Source: Aphelidium insulamus
Taxonomy: Eukaryota > Aphelidiomycota > Aphelidea > Aphelidiaceae
Reading direction: 5' to 3'
Assembly: GCA_036784855.1 (NCBI GenBank)
Contig: JAZDSV010000030.1
Span: forward strand, 132,997-196,996
DNA length: 64,000 nt
Within the stretch, counting starts at the first letter, position 1. Each line of letters begins with the position of its first letter. The notes under the pieces are model-generated. The model saw only the letters and a list, made by a program, of their open reading frames with translations, was not told where the DNA came from and made no database searches. Positions 1 to 12,914 of this stretch are shown here, piece after piece. A program made the translations under genes and the position numbers.

Positions 1-1827
1 GCCATTGTGGATGCCATCGAGGCGGACCATGTGAATGCCGCGCGGGAGGCGTTGGCCGGTGTCCCAGACTGTGAGCAGCTCTGCGAGCGCGTGGTGTCTC
101 AACTGTGCGCCGATCTGCAACAGTTGCGCAACTTTCTCGACGCCGCCGAGGTATACATTGATATTATCAATCTGCGCATGTTTATCGTGACATGCACATA
201 TAAGCGGTATTTACACCCATGTTGTAGATTATAGATGAGATATCGCCGCGGTCCCGAGATGTGATTATTGGCACTGGAGAGCGGTTGGTGTGCCGGCTGT
301 TTGCGGCCGTGCTGCAGAGCCAGCAAGTGGGTGCCGAGTATGTGTCACTGCACAAATGCCTGGATTTTCACGGCGCCGTGGATGCCGCGTCGGTGGTGGA
401 CCAGCGGTTCTATGACCGGCTGCGGTTACGGGTCAGCCGGCTGGTGCTCTCAGCCGCCTACAACAGCGATGTCTCTGGCCAGTATTCCGTGCCCGTGGTC
501 ACTGGTATGCATACAATACTGAACATTGTATAACATCGAATATCAGGCTTCATGGGATATATACCTGGTGGCATTGTGGACACTGTCGGGCGCGGCTACA
601 CCGATTTCACGGCGGCTCTCATCGCCGCCGGGATAAAGACCATTCACCTGGCAGATGCACTGGACAATTTGAATCATAACAACATCAACATCATCAATAA
701 TGGTGCAATGCTGGACGCACTGTTCCGCCAAACACCGCAAGACGATGTCGCCTGCTTGCCGGCCAACATCTGGCGGCAACCGCAGCCAGTGGCCGAGGTG
801 CAGATCTGGAAGGAGGTGGACGGCATATTCACGGCAGATCCGCGCAAGGTGCCCACCGCCCGCCTGCTGGAAAGCATATTCCCCGACGAGGCCGCGGAGC
901 TGACATACTATGGCAGCGAGGTCATTCACCCGTTCACCATGGAGCAGATCATTCGCGCGCGTGTTCCCATACGGTGAGCACTGTGCTGTTATCATGATTC
1001 CATTTTAATCATCCAAGGATAATGAATACATTTGCGCCAAGTGGCCGCGGCACAATGATCCTGCCCGATGCCAACTATGACCGGACAGCTCATCTGCACG
1101 TCGAACACCACGCACCATCCGGCACACCACCTCCCGGTACAGACAGCATTAGTTTTGTATACAATTTTCTTATTCATGGTGCAGCCCGCGTGGATGACGC
1201 TGAAGAGTTGCAGACGGCCACGGCGGTAACGCTGAAATCCAATGTAATTTGCTTGAACATACACTCGAACCGCAAATCCGTATCGCACGGCTTCCTGGCC
1301 ACCATATTCTCCACACTGGACCGGCACGGTGTCGTTGTGGACTTGATCAGCACCAGTGAGGTCAGTTGTTGTATATGCACTGTATATAACATCTATGTCA
1401 TTAGGTGCATGTGTCGATGGCCATTTCCAACTCGTCCAACCGGCTCTACCCCGGCACAGACAGTAGTAGCACTGGTGGTAGCAGCAGTGCCGAGTCACCG
1501 GGGAGTGCCGGCAGCACCAGCGCACCAGCACCGCCGCCCAAGATGGAGCTCATACTGCGCGACCTGCGACCACTGGGCACCGTGTCCGTGCTGAGCGGCA
1601 TGGCCATCCTGTCGCTGGTGGGCCGGCGCATGAAGAACGCCGTGGGCATGGCCGGCAAGATGTTCAGCACGCTGGCCAGGGCCGGTGTGAACATTGAGAT
1701 CATCAGCCAGGGTGCTAGTGAGATCAACATCAGCTGTGTGGTGCTGGAGGAGGACGCGATCCGGGCACTGCGACACGTGCACGACTCGTGCGTCGTCGGT
1801 CCGCCCACCTCCAAGATAAAGCCGTGA
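1..1827 (+). CDS. Aspartokinase (aspartate kinase), 5'-truncated
   Basis: Phosphorylates aspartate in the first step of threonine/methionine (and isoleucine) synthesis, in the cytosol. The gene enters the window from the left. Exons I can join in frame: 1-150, 228-504, 547-973, 1018-1136, 1185-1360 and 1405-1827. The catalytic core shows TGERL, the glycine-rich GRGYTDFTAAL motif, VWKEVDG-like QIWKEVDGIFTADPRKVP and ELTYYGSEVIHPFTMEQ. The last exons carry the regulatory ACT region (GTVSVLSGMA, AGKMFSTLARAGVNIEIISQ), where threonine feedback binds in this family. An in-frame insertion of about 48 residues (about 640-790) interrupts the core between the GRGYTDFTAAL helix and QIWKEVDG, and a Ser/Gly-rich loop separates the two ACT halves. 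The fusion to homoserine dehydrogenase seen in plants and bacteria is absent, because the frame stops after the ACT region. Confidence 0.93.
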
Positions 1828-1925
1828 ACTGTCGCATACATTTCTTTGCTCGTACATATGTATGTATGTGCGCCATTTAAAATCGTTATTGTATTGTGTA
1901 GACATATAATATGTATAAGCGCTCG

Positions 1926-4900
1926 TTAAGAACGCTGCAGCCGCTCCAGAACAATGCGCAGCTTCTCCGTGACACTGGTGACTTCGCTCACCACAAACAG
2001 CACGGACCAGCCGGGCGAACCGCCGGCAGGCGACACGGCACTCGCCACCGAGTCTCGGCGTCCAGCTGCCGTCTCGACCATCAGGCGGTTCGGCACGGCT
2101 GATTTGACCGACTGATTGCCGCTAGTCACCGCGTCTCCACCCGCGGTGACACTGACTGTGGGCGTCGGTGCCGCCGTGGTGGCCGCAGTGTAACTGGCGC
2201 GATTGTTGTAGAACGAGATGATGTCCGTGATGGCGACTATTGTGCGCTGCACCGGCACGATGCACAGATCGGCGGTGCTTGGAGTGGCGCTGGCCAGCTG
2301 CTGCTGCACATACACAATCAGGTCCTGCGACACGGTGCGGAACGCCGACATGACGATCTCGCTCCACTGCAAAAGTGCGGCGGCCAGCAGCGGGTTCCCG
2401 GCAGCCGACCCAGACGTGCCAGCCAGATCCGTGATGGATTCAAAGTGGCGCAGGTTTCCGGAATAGGTGGAGGCCTGCTGTTTCGCCGGGGAACTGGCGG
2501 ATTGGTTGCCACCGGTCTGAGCCAGTTCGGGCTGGAACTTTAGAATTGAAAAGAGCATCCGCACCGTCAACACCAGGTTGGCACCAATGTCCGCCAGCTC
2601 TGCTTCAGTCAGACGGACAAAGTTGGTGCGCAGCGTGTCCAACGACTTGGATGAGTGTTCCATGTAGCGCCTGTACCGCTCCTGGCCAACCTGCTCCATG
2701 TGCCCGCTGACCTGTTTGCCGAAATCATAGTTGGCATACATCTGCACGCACCGTTAATTGATGGTATTGCAGGTATGGCACACACCATAATCAGCTCCAC
2801 GCCAGTGTTGAGGTATTCATCAAAGCGCCGCGTGACCAGCAGCGAGCTGAGATAGGCGCGGTTGGCAGAGACGGAAACAGTGCGGAACCCGCTCTTGGAC
2901 ACCTCGGCCAGCACCTCCTCGGATATCTGCACAGCGGCCTTCACGGCACGTGCGCCTATCTTCTTGTTCCGGGCATCAGCACCGCCTGCCACTGGTTGTT
3001 GTTGCTGCTGCTGGTGAAACGTGTGCAGCAGTTTCTGTATCCGGCTGCAGATAGATTGTGAGCCTTTGATATCTGCTGCATAAACATGAACAAACCATTC
3101 CAGGCGAATCATTGGGACGACGGCCTTGGCATTGCGCACAATGGACTCGAGCGCGTTGCGACGGTCAATGGCAAAGTGCACGGCGCTATCCCGGCGCAGA
3201 TCCTCCACCTCTGCCAAATCGGTGCCGCCCAGTGACGCGACCGTGGGCGACATGACAGCAGCCGCAGCTTGAGCACGTCGCCGCAGATCGCTGTCGGAAC
3301 CGGCAGTGGTCGCTGTCCACCCGTTCTCGCTGCTATCCGTGCCGTATCGTTCGGTCGCCGACGCCTGCACGGCGATTGCATATGTGGCGTCGTCGTCGTA
3401 CACGGTGGGAAAGAGTGCCAAGTGTGCAATGTCGGCGAACGCAGTGTTCATGTCGGAGCGCATTTGTGTCGAGGCGGTGCCTGCATCTTTTGCTCGCACC
3501 GCGTCGATGCACTCCAACAGCTTTCTCGCCACATCCAGTCCACGCAGATATTCATATGCCAACACCACTTCCACGGTCTGTCGGAGGAGCCATGAAGAAA
3601 ACATGTGTGGATGACGCTCCACCATCTCCAGGAGGAGCGGCACAAAGTCCAACAGCAGGTTGGACGCAGTGACTGGCACATTGTCATCGACCTTGGTGCG
3701 GATACTGAAAAATGTGGCGCGCTCCAGAAAGAATCGCGACGACTCTGAAAGCAGTTGCGCCACAAAGTGTCGCAGGCGACGAACCTGTGAGACCGGCACC
3801 ACGCAGTCGATGTGCGCGTCGGCGCGGAGATTGTCTCCGGGGAACGCTCCACACTTTGCACGCTGGGCAGTGTCAACCGCGTACAACAGCGCCACGCGCA
3901 GAATCACTGCGTCAAACTCGGTGGCGTCGTGCGTGGCCGTGCGTAGTTCAAGTGCCCGCCAGTCGGGAAACTTTATCGCTGACAGCGACGGCAACTGGAA
4001 CCGGAGTTCCGTCAGTGTGGCACTGTTCTTGCCGTTAATCATGGCAGCCAACTTATCTGCAAAGTTTTATACAAAAACTGCTGACTGCAATACATGGGAC
4101 ATGTCTTTACCCGAGTGGCCATCGGCGGTTGACTGGCCGTAGCGCGCATTTGACAGATAGGCCGAGACAATATCTCGAGGATTGGCCACGTCGTTGTTCA
4201 ACTCGGCTGTGTTTGTGGCGGCGGCACTCTTGGTGCTCTGTTCCTCCGCTCCCGCGAACGTCCAGTCGTCCTTCATACCTTCTGCTGGCAGACACATGGC
4301 CAGCATCTTCTCCAACGATTCCAATCTACGCAGATAAAGGTAAGGTCATGATTATTGAGGAACAAGTTTTTGCATGTCTACCTGTGATGGTTGGCGGGCA
4401 CACGAGCCCAGTCCACGATAGTTGGGATGGCAGAGTTGGTGTCACGGCAGTGCAAAGCCTTCTCCAAGTTGTACTCGGTTGGATGTGTATCTTCCGTGTG
4501 GCGATGCGGAGTGAAGCGGTCCAACAGTGGCGGCAGCGGGTGGCACAAAGCCATCTCGCCAGTACTCGAACAGGAGAGAAACGCGCCTGGCCGACACGTG
4601 GACGCAACAGTCTTCACCACTGCACTGGCAAATATTTCACGGCCACATACGGCTAGCGCATCGGCGTGCAAATTATTTCCATCACCAGCTTCAACATTCC
4701 ACAGCTTCCATGTACGGTCAGCCGACGTGGTGGTCAGCAAGTTTGCATGTGTCAGCGACCAGGCAACCTGTAATAATGAATCTACTTAAATACAATAAAA
4801 GGTAATTAGTTTTACGCACACTGTTTACGGTGTGATAATGGTCGGTGATTTGCAGAAACGGCGCGGCGGCATATCGCAAGTCCCACAGTTTAACCGCATT

Positions 4901-6189
4901 ATCGTGACCACCACTGGCTAGCCAGAATTCGACAAATGGACTCCAAGCGACGGCAGCAACAGCGGCATCACCATGAGCATTGTGGCGGAACCAGTGCACG
5001 GCATCCTATGGTACCAAATGTAAATTGGCACGTTGTTAAATAAGTAATAACCAACCGTTTTGTCGGCGTGAGTGGCCACGTGGCGCACATCACGTGCATC
5101 CAACACAAACAGACCACGATCTACACCGGCCACAGCGATATTGCTACATTGGCCGTGTGGCGACCACGCAGCGGCCATGCAGGCATCTTCGCCCACTTTG
5201 ACGGAGGCGAATGGGGCGTCTTTTATGATAAACTATCCATCATTGGCTATACATAACTTATGTACCTTTGGTGACAGAGTAATCCCATAGATGCAAATTG
5301 GAAGATTCTAATGCGGCCAAATGTGGCTGAGAAGAATCGGGACAGAAACGAACACAATTCACCCGATTAGAGTATGTAAGTTTCCCGGGTGGCGCCGGAT
5401 ACCGCGCCTTTATATTAGCACTATTCAATGCGTAATACAATAGAAAGAAATGTACTTCTCGCAATGGGTGAACAAGCTTGCACACATTATGCAACTTATC
5501 CGTGTCCTTGTCAGTCTGCAACAGCTCAATATAGTTTTCGGCACAGCCCAGCGCCAAAAGCTCCCTGTCGCTGCCACGCGGACCAAAATCCACATCAAAC
5601 ACACTGTGTCCACTGGCATACGTTTGCGCAGTGTGGAATCTGGGCCAAAACAGGTCAGGTAGACAATTATAAGATTAATATGCTTACATGGAAGTATTGT
5701 TGGCGGCCTTTGCACCGCTCTCGCCATAGTCGATAATATATACATTACGGCAGTTGGCCTCTCGCTTCGGTGCGGCGCATGATACAGCCACTCTGGGTGC
5801 GTTCTGCGTGACAGAACCCGGTGTCAGTAGGCCATTGAAAAGAATATAGTTATGCGGGGTACCGGATGGTGTGTCATCGATGTGATCCACTTGTTCTCAT
5901 CTGGCACAACCACACATTCGGTATCCAGCTGTTGTCGGAGTATCGTCAACTGTTCATCGCTACCAAGCTGATGATGGCGGTGGTGCTGTCGCTGTCGAGG
6001 CGGCAGTGCCCGGGCGGGAATGTTGCGACGCCTGCATTGCGGTGACGCATTAACAGTCTGAAGTGCACACTCCCGCTCCCGCACGCACCACTGTGACAGC
6101 TGGGCATTGTCGAGGGAATTGGGACTGGCCAAGGCGTGGTTGTTGGCACCAAGGGGCGCGGGCGGCCTGTCAGCCAGCAGCGCAGCCAT
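1926..6189 (-). CDS. WD40-repeat protein with long unrecognised C-terminal half
   Basis: The ATG at 6189 opens MAALLADRPPAP; the TTG further upstream is not a credible start. Exons between about 5.9 and 4.4 kb encode a WD40 propeller. Visible blades include VNCVRFCPDSSQPHLAAL, AAWSPHGQCSNIAVAGVDRG, a blade ending NAVKLWDLRY and TTTSADRTWKLWNV. The order and the WSPHxxC...D blade recall EIPR1/TSSC1 (EARP/GARP-interacting protein) and PEX7; I cannot choose between them. The splice at about 4383/4324 joins the propeller to ESLEKMLAMCLPAEG in frame, and the one at about 4118/4064 joins that to KLAAMINGKN. This makes one protein with roughly 750 further mostly helical, low-complexity residues, including a Gln run at about 3000. 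Two neighbouring genes merged by read-through is an alternative. The C-terminal half matches nothing I recognise. Confidence 0.6.
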
Positions 6190-6331
6190 TGTTCGTCGAT
6201 TGTTTTGTGCTTTGTGGACAATCGGCCCCTGTTGAAATTTGGCCGTTGATATGCGCCCGCTTAACAGTGTATTAAAATGCAACAAACTCTGAATATCCAA
6301 AAGGTTTAATATATTGTAAAATAAAGTGTAT

Positions 6332-9300
6332 TAGAGGTCATCATCGAAACGAGGGCCGCGTAGTGGCTATAATGATATGTTTAAGATATTTTCATGCAGA
6401 CATATATAATACAAGACCTACCCAGCACGTACACCAGATCATCATCGCGTAAAACAGTGTCTGGCGACGGATTCACGAAAACATATCGTGGTCTGGCAGC
6501 ACTCTCCGCTTCGGCAATGGCCGTAAGTGCCGACGCCGACGACGATCGATCACTGGAATCATCTTGCCAGTCCGTGGTGAACAGATGGCTCTCGGACACG
6601 TCGCGTGATGGCGCGCGCCTATAGAGACCCACGGCCACCGCGCTGTGCTCCGATGTCAAGTAATTGAACAGGTCACGGTAGTGCAGGCCGGCAAGCGCGC
6701 CCGGCACATCTACCAGCCAGATGTGGCTGTGTTCAGCGCGCAGATCAGTGGGGCTGCTCTGGTGCTGGGGGCGGTGATGTGACGACTGTTTGGACGAATG
6801 CTTCCCTTCGTTGCCACCATGAGGTGCATTGTGCTCAGTGGAGAATATTCCACTGAATATCATGTGTCGCAGTATGTTGAGCATGTGTGGGCTGTTGATA
6901 TTAATATAAATCCTTTTCATCGCAGAAAAGGACATACTTGTAATAGTTTTGGCAAATGACAGTGTCGAGCATGCTCTGTGCGTATACATGGCCGGCCATG
7001 AACGCAGGGCGGACCAGAGTCCGGCCGCCAATGTCGCGTTTATTCTTGAAGGAGGCCAAATTTGAGTCTCCAATGAGATGCATGTTTTCCGTGTGGATGA
7101 ACTCGGTGACGATGAAAATGTCTTCCTGCGCAGCCATGGCCTCAATGTTACATCACAATTAGCAGGGATGATGCGTCCGCCGTTCGCTCGGCATTGCTAT
7201 AAAGTGTAAGACATCATGTAGCAGGCTCACACTTCGTACTTTTTCCCGCTCGCTGAGTTGGCCAGTACGATTGCCTTGCTGCAGCGATGGACGCCGGCGC
7301 GGTGCAGGTCACGCCTCGTCAGCGGGTTCCCCTTGATGACGTACACATCGTCAAACATGGCAATCAGCCGGCGCTGATTCTCCGACGGCGATGCCGGGCT
7401 CAGTATGACTATTGGCAGGTACGGGTCGGTTGCGCCATGTGCTGCAGGCTGTTTCAAGTGCGCCGACCGCAGTGGGGCGATGAAGTACTCAATGTTCTTG
7501 GGGAAAACTGGGCTGGAGTCGCACAAGAGAACGTGTGACCGAACCGAAGATCGGATCCTACTCGGATACTGGTCTACCGCAGCCACTGGCTGTCTGCTGC
7601 TTTCCTGATGTTTGGTTTCTTGCTTATTTTCTACCACTTCCACTGCCGGTGATTCCTCGTTGTCACTGACTACCAGCTGCCTCGCGGTCTGAGTGACTAT
7701 CTGCTTCTCGCGCCTGGCCTGCTTCTTGAGAAGACGTCCCATTACAGATGATGCACTTCCACTTCGAGGCTGCTTCTTCAGCGACGATGATGCCGTGTGG
7801 AACGACAACTGCTCCTCGGTGCTTGTCGTTGTGGACTCGTCGTTGGCATCAGTGACCACCACACCTCGACTCAGGGTTTCCGAAGCGTCCAGCGGCGGCA
7901 CGTCGTTGAACAGCTGGTTGGGCACCACGTCAGTGGAGTTGACGGCCTCGGCAGCTGCCTGAATGAGCCTGTCGCCGTCCAAATGGTTCTTCTTCTCGGG
8001 CGTGCCGGCCGCCGACTGCAATAGGCGCTTGACGTTGCGCACTGCCTCGATGCGGTGCTCCCAGTTCCCGCGGCTATCTGCCGCCACCTCATTGTCGGCG
8101 TCAATGTGCCGGGACGCTGTCGACAGCCATTCCATGTCGTCGTGGCTGAGTAGAGGCCGCTCCTCGTCCTGCTGCACTTCTGATGCACGGCTTGTCGCGG
8201 GACCTCGTCGCAACAGTGTCGAGTACCAGCTGGCCGCGGGACCCAGCGGCTGAACAGGAACCTTTTCGTCGCCGACATCGGCTCCCGGCACATAGGTCGA
8301 TATCTTGTCGGCCACGTCCGTCAACCCTGTGATTACAAAAACGAGCTCTGTGCCCTGCACGATGTACTCGGGCGGGTTCAGGTGCAGGTCGAAATCCGTG
8401 GCAGTGAATTGGTTGCCGGCGGGATTCGACTCGCGGCCGCCACTGTCCCCTCGACGCCGTCCATTCAGCCGCCGGTAGTAGGCCTTGTTTGGAATGCCGA
8501 CACCCAGCACGACCGAGTGGAACTTCTCATACACCAGCGCTGCCACGTCGGCCATGCGCATCCCGCGGAACCACGGCGACAGTAGCGTGGGGTAGACCTC
8601 GTGCTGCGCGCCCCGCAAGTACTCCTGCATCCACGCGCGACTGCTGCCATAGCCCACGGCGTTCAGGTAGCGGTTGCATGCGCTCTTGGTGATGCTGGTC
8701 GAGAGCTGGTAGATGAGGGTGGAGAAGCCGGGGCAGCGACAGTTCTGCGCCAGAATGCCCAGCTTCAGCTCCTCCACGCAGACCATCGTGTCGGCCAAAT
8801 AGTCAAAATGGCACTTGTTCTCTGGCAGCAGCACCTGGACGTGCAGCTGAATGTTCTTGATGTACTTTTTCAAAGCCTGTACCATAATAGGTTAATATAT
8901 AATATATATATATAATACATACCAGAGCGCGCATAACAGTCATCGAGTCGTCTTCGGTGGCGTTTTCCGACGCGTACTTTGACGAGAAGATGAAGCACGC
9001 AACCGCTTCGTGAATGCGCACCTTCTCCAGACTGCGCAAATCCATCGGGGTGCCGCGCACGTACTGCACGCGATTGATGTACATGGGACTGTCCAGCACC
9101 AGCTTCAGCTCCTCGGCGGGCTCGTCCAGATTCAGAATGACCACGTGTGTATTAACTGTGCTGCTCCCGTGGTCCGGGCCTAGATATGAGTAATAAATAA
9201 TACATTAACTAATTGAGCCACACGTACAAAAAAACTCGCGAAGAAAAGACTGCAGTGAGCCCAGCTCAAACTGGCCACAAACCACAACATGGTTCTGGCT

Positions 9301-10882
9301 GTGCTTCTTCTTGAACGAATGATCATATGCAGACTTTTTGCTGATCAGGCTCAACAGTTCGGCCAGATTCGTCGGGATAAATACGGCACCAGTGATCATC
9401 ACGTACAGCACCACCAGCCGCGAGAATGGACCGTCTGGCACGATCTGCGCCGTGGTGCCCGACGTGCTGCTCACTGCACAAGTCAAATATACAATATACA
9501 ATATATATATATATATAAACACAGATATGAACAACAAACTTGCCGACAGCAAAGAAGAACGAGTCAAAGAATGTGAGACGCTTCACGTGCTGCAGTTTGA
9601 ATGCAACCATGTGCACAAAGGCGGCCACAGTGAGAATGAGAAACAGAATGAATCCAATAAGTCGAATGGCTTTCCGAGTAATCAACGAGAATTTTAGCAC
9701 CGATGTCTTTGACGGCACCTGGAATGACATGAAGTAAGGAACAATGTTTACACACATATATATATTATCAGGAGGGTATATATGTATTAATATAGTACTA
9801 CAATAACATACCAGGCAGGCCATGATGGCCAGGTGGAGGCGAAAGAAGCGAAACGGGTACACGTAGGCATTGTTCCCGGCGGACATGTACGTCTGCTCCA
9901 CCGCGGGATCCTGATAGGCCAGGAACACGGGCACGCACGAGATCCACGTCAGCAGCGTCAGCGGGGCAAAGAAGAAGCGGCGCAGGTCCACCGCGATGTA
10001 GACCCGCGGCACAAACTGCGCCATGAGCAGCGCGGCCAGTATGCAGTCGGCCAGCCGTGACTGTGCGGGCAGCCCCATCTCAGTGAACGTGGTGTTGTAG
10101 ATGTACAGGCCGCAGAAGGCAAGGTTGAGCGCGGTGTCCAGCAGCTCCCACACGCGCCCCGCACCGCTGGTGTCAATGTAGAAGGCGAGCCGGTCGCGCC
10201 ACGACGACTGGTGCATGGGGTGTGGCTGCGGCAGGGTGGCGCGCGCGTCGCCGCTCACCTCCAGCTGGTGGAAGAGGGACTTGCGGCGGTGGCGTTGACG
10301 CGCCGCTCCGCCCAGCTGTTGCTGCTGCTGTAACAGAAGTTGCTCCCCGTCTGAGCTCTCTGAGCTGGGACTGGCACGCTGTTCGCTTGTAGTAGTGGGC
10401 GCCACCGCTGTGCCAACTCCCACGCCGACACCGACATGGGTGTCAATGCTGCTGAGTGGCGATTGTGGCACGGGAGCCGGAGCCGTGCCGACACCGCCAC
10501 CGGCACCCAGCAGCTGACTGTCGCGTGACTGTCGCGTACGGTTGTACATGGCGCTAATGTTCTCGCGTGGGGTGAGCAACACCGCCGAGTTGCTGGGCGA
10601 CTTGAGCTTGTTGTACAGGCGCGTGTTCTGGTTGTGGTGCTGCTGTGTCAGGCGCTGGTGTGTGGACGTGGCGAACCCGTCTTCCAGGCGTGTATGCGTG
10701 GACACCAAGGTGGGCGGGCGACTCTCCTCCGCCACTTGGCTCTTATCCGCGTGCTGGGCAGCATCAGCGTGCGTGACAATCTTTTTAGCCTGCTGGTTGC
10801 TGTTGCCCTTAAAGCTGCTGCTGTTGCTGTTGCTGTTGCCAGTTGGCGACTGGGCGGCCACTCGCTGCTTACTTGATTGCAT
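6332..10882 (-). CDS. BK/Slo-type channel with two RCK domains and atypical filter
   Basis: Large-conductance, Slo-family-like membrane channel. The ATG at 10882 (MQSSKQRVAAQ) starts a low-complexity cytosolic N-terminus of about 230 residues. S1-S4 follow (10.2-9.8 kb), with few basic residues in S4 (YPFRFFRLHLAIMACL), then S5 (LITRKAIRLIGFILFLIL). The pore exon reads TSGTTAQIVPDGPFSRL, where the family normally has TVGYGD. S6 is followed by RCK1 (NHVVVCGQFELGSLQSFLREFF, then LEKVRIHEAVACFIFSSKYA), the YEKF helix region, a long acidic linker (8.2-7.6 kb), and RCK2 (SHVLLCDSSP, PIVILSPASPSENQRRL, GNPLTRRDLHRAG, HVYAQSMLDTVICQNYY). No run of aspartates resembling the calcium bowl is seen. The last exon follows an intron at about 6415-6357; its exact splice, and so the last residues, are uncertain. 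Confidence 0.88.
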
Positions 10883-11196
10883 TAATGCGCGTTGCGTGTA
10901 TGCCAATGTGTGTTTGTGTGTGTCAATCTGTGTGTGACAGTGCCGCAAGATGATTCGCTGAGCGGTTGATTGCTGTGCAGTTATTCAGTCCGCAGTTCAT
11001 TAAGGCGCGTAAAGTAGGCGTAAATTGCCGTCTACTCGTAGTATGTAAGTCTACAATGTCCGGGGATACTTGATGTGCTGCTTCAAGGATAGGCGCCGAT
11101 ATGGCCAGCGGGCTAACAACACGATACCAAAAACTCACTCTTATGTACACAATGAATCGGTAGTGCATCTATATATACGCGGCCATATCATTCCTG
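10883..11196. other. Intergenic region between divergent/tandem genes
   Basis: I see no supported gene. The stretch is the 5' flank of the Slo-type channel and the 3' flank of the ankyrin gene. A TG-rich tract (about 10895-10940) lies just upstream of the channel start. Confidence 0.4.
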
Positions 11197-12914
11197 CTAT
11201 CTGCGGACAACTGAGATTAAGCGTCCATACGGCAATCTAGATGTTGAGGGCTGCGAAGACGCCGCACTGCTGGCTTTATGCCTTTGCAGTTCGGCCACAA
11301 CACCAGAGTGACGCGCATGCCTTGCATTGTATATGGACCGTTTTGTTACCACTGCACCGGCATTTAGCAATCGTTTCACAATCGTCAAATGGCCATTAAA
11401 GGACGCCAGATCTAACGGCGTCCATCCGTCATTATTTTTGGCATTCACATTGAGAATTTGGTTGCGATATCGCGTTGCTCCTGCTGCTCCTGCTGTGCAT
11501 CTCTCCAGTAACATTTGAACCGCATTGTCACGACCGTTTCGTGCAGCTGTATGCAACAAAGTCCAACCGTCTTTTGTTTTTTGTGTAGCATCAGCGCCAG
11601 CATTCAATAATGCTTCCATCACAGCCGTATTTCCCCCTTGTGCAGCGACATAAAGCGGGGTGGCATTAATTATTTGATAGAACATTTAGCGGTTTGTCGT
11701 GCTTGATGAAAACCTCTACACATTGCAGATGGTTGTTGAATGCCGCAATGTGCAACGCTGTCGCACCAGTATTAAACTTTAGTGTCACATCAGCCCCAGC
11801 AATTAGTAGCGCCTCAACTACTGTTACATGTCCAAGCTGAGCGGCCAGGAAAAGCGGTGTGGCGCCATCCTTTGCAACCGCATTTAGTTTTGCACCATGC
11901 TTGATGAGAGACTCGACACATTGCAAACGATTATACCATGACGCAAAATGCAACGCTGTCCACCCCTTTATAACTTCCAGCTCCATGTTTGCCACCATAT
12001 TCAACATAATTTCTAGTGCAGGTGCAATGCCGCTTTCAGCTGCCATCATCAATGCACTCTTTTGTTCCGTGTCCACTGCGTCTTTATCGGCGCCGAATGC
12101 AATCAGCAGTTTCACCACTTCTGCTCGATTCTCGTGATCGCGTTGCGTCAAGTCCTTCCATTGTCGCAATGTCATCCGCAGCATACTCGGCATGAATCTC
12201 TCGAAGAAAATTAGGTTGGCCCAGCTTAACCGCCAAATGCAGAGCCGTTTGACCAGACTTGTCACGTGTATTAAGCTTGCCATTCATTGCGGCCGCCAAT
12301 AGGCGGACACATTCCACGTGGGTCAGTTCGCTGGCCATATGCAATGCCGTCTTGCCGCTGTCTGGCTCCACCATCATTGGGTCTGCCTCGTACGCGAGCA
12401 GTTGCTCAACAACAACTGGTTGATTCCACCGTGCCGCAATCATAAGTGGCGTCATTCCCGTGCGGTCAGGCAAGTTGACCTTTTCGGGATTCTTTAGCAC
12501 AATGGCAGCTATGGCGTCGGTTCTTCTCTTGCCTGCAGCGTAGTGCAGCGATGTAATAACCGGCCGCTTTGGCTGCAGTCCAAGATATCCGAACCAGTGG
12601 CTCAAGCCACGCATCATATCGAATCCAGCCGGAAGCTGGCGTGACTTGTAGTACTCGAGAGCTTCTTGCATCACCACTCCCGGGACTTCACTCACAAGTA
12701 ATTCACGGTTAGCATTCAATCCATTGCGCTTGATCATGATTCCCAGGAATGTTTCTCCATATTCGAAGTTTTCCACGAGTAGTCGGCGACCAATGCAAAA
12801 TTCGCGTCCATCGCACAGAATCTTGACCATGTCGAAGCGCTCGAGTGCAACAATTGTTGGGTAATTTTCACAGCTGTGATCAGAATACACGTTAAACGAT
12901 TCGGCGTCCGTCAT
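11197..12914 (-). pseudogene. BTB-like/ankyrin-repeat gene with two frameshifts
   Basis: The ATG at 12914 starts MTDAESFNVYSDHSCENYP. Residues of about 30-110 look like a BTB/POZ fold (MVKILCDGREFCIGRRLL, then ELLVSEVPGVVMQEALEYY). At least eight ankyrin repeats follow (SLHYAAGKRRTDAI, GMTPLMIAARWNQPVVVEQL, GKTALHMASELTHVECVRLL, GQTALHLAVKLGQ, GWTALHFASWYNRLQCVESL, GATPLFLAAQLGH, GATALHIAAFNNH, TPLYVAAQGGNTAV, GWTPLDLASFNGH). The repeat frame changes at about 12130-12190 and again at about 11673-11684, where an extra T sits in AATAATTAATGCC. No GT...AG intron explains either change. It is either a recent pseudogene or a gene with sequencing indels. Function is unknown; BTB-ankyrin proteins are usually scaffolds or cullin adaptors. 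Confidence 0.65.
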
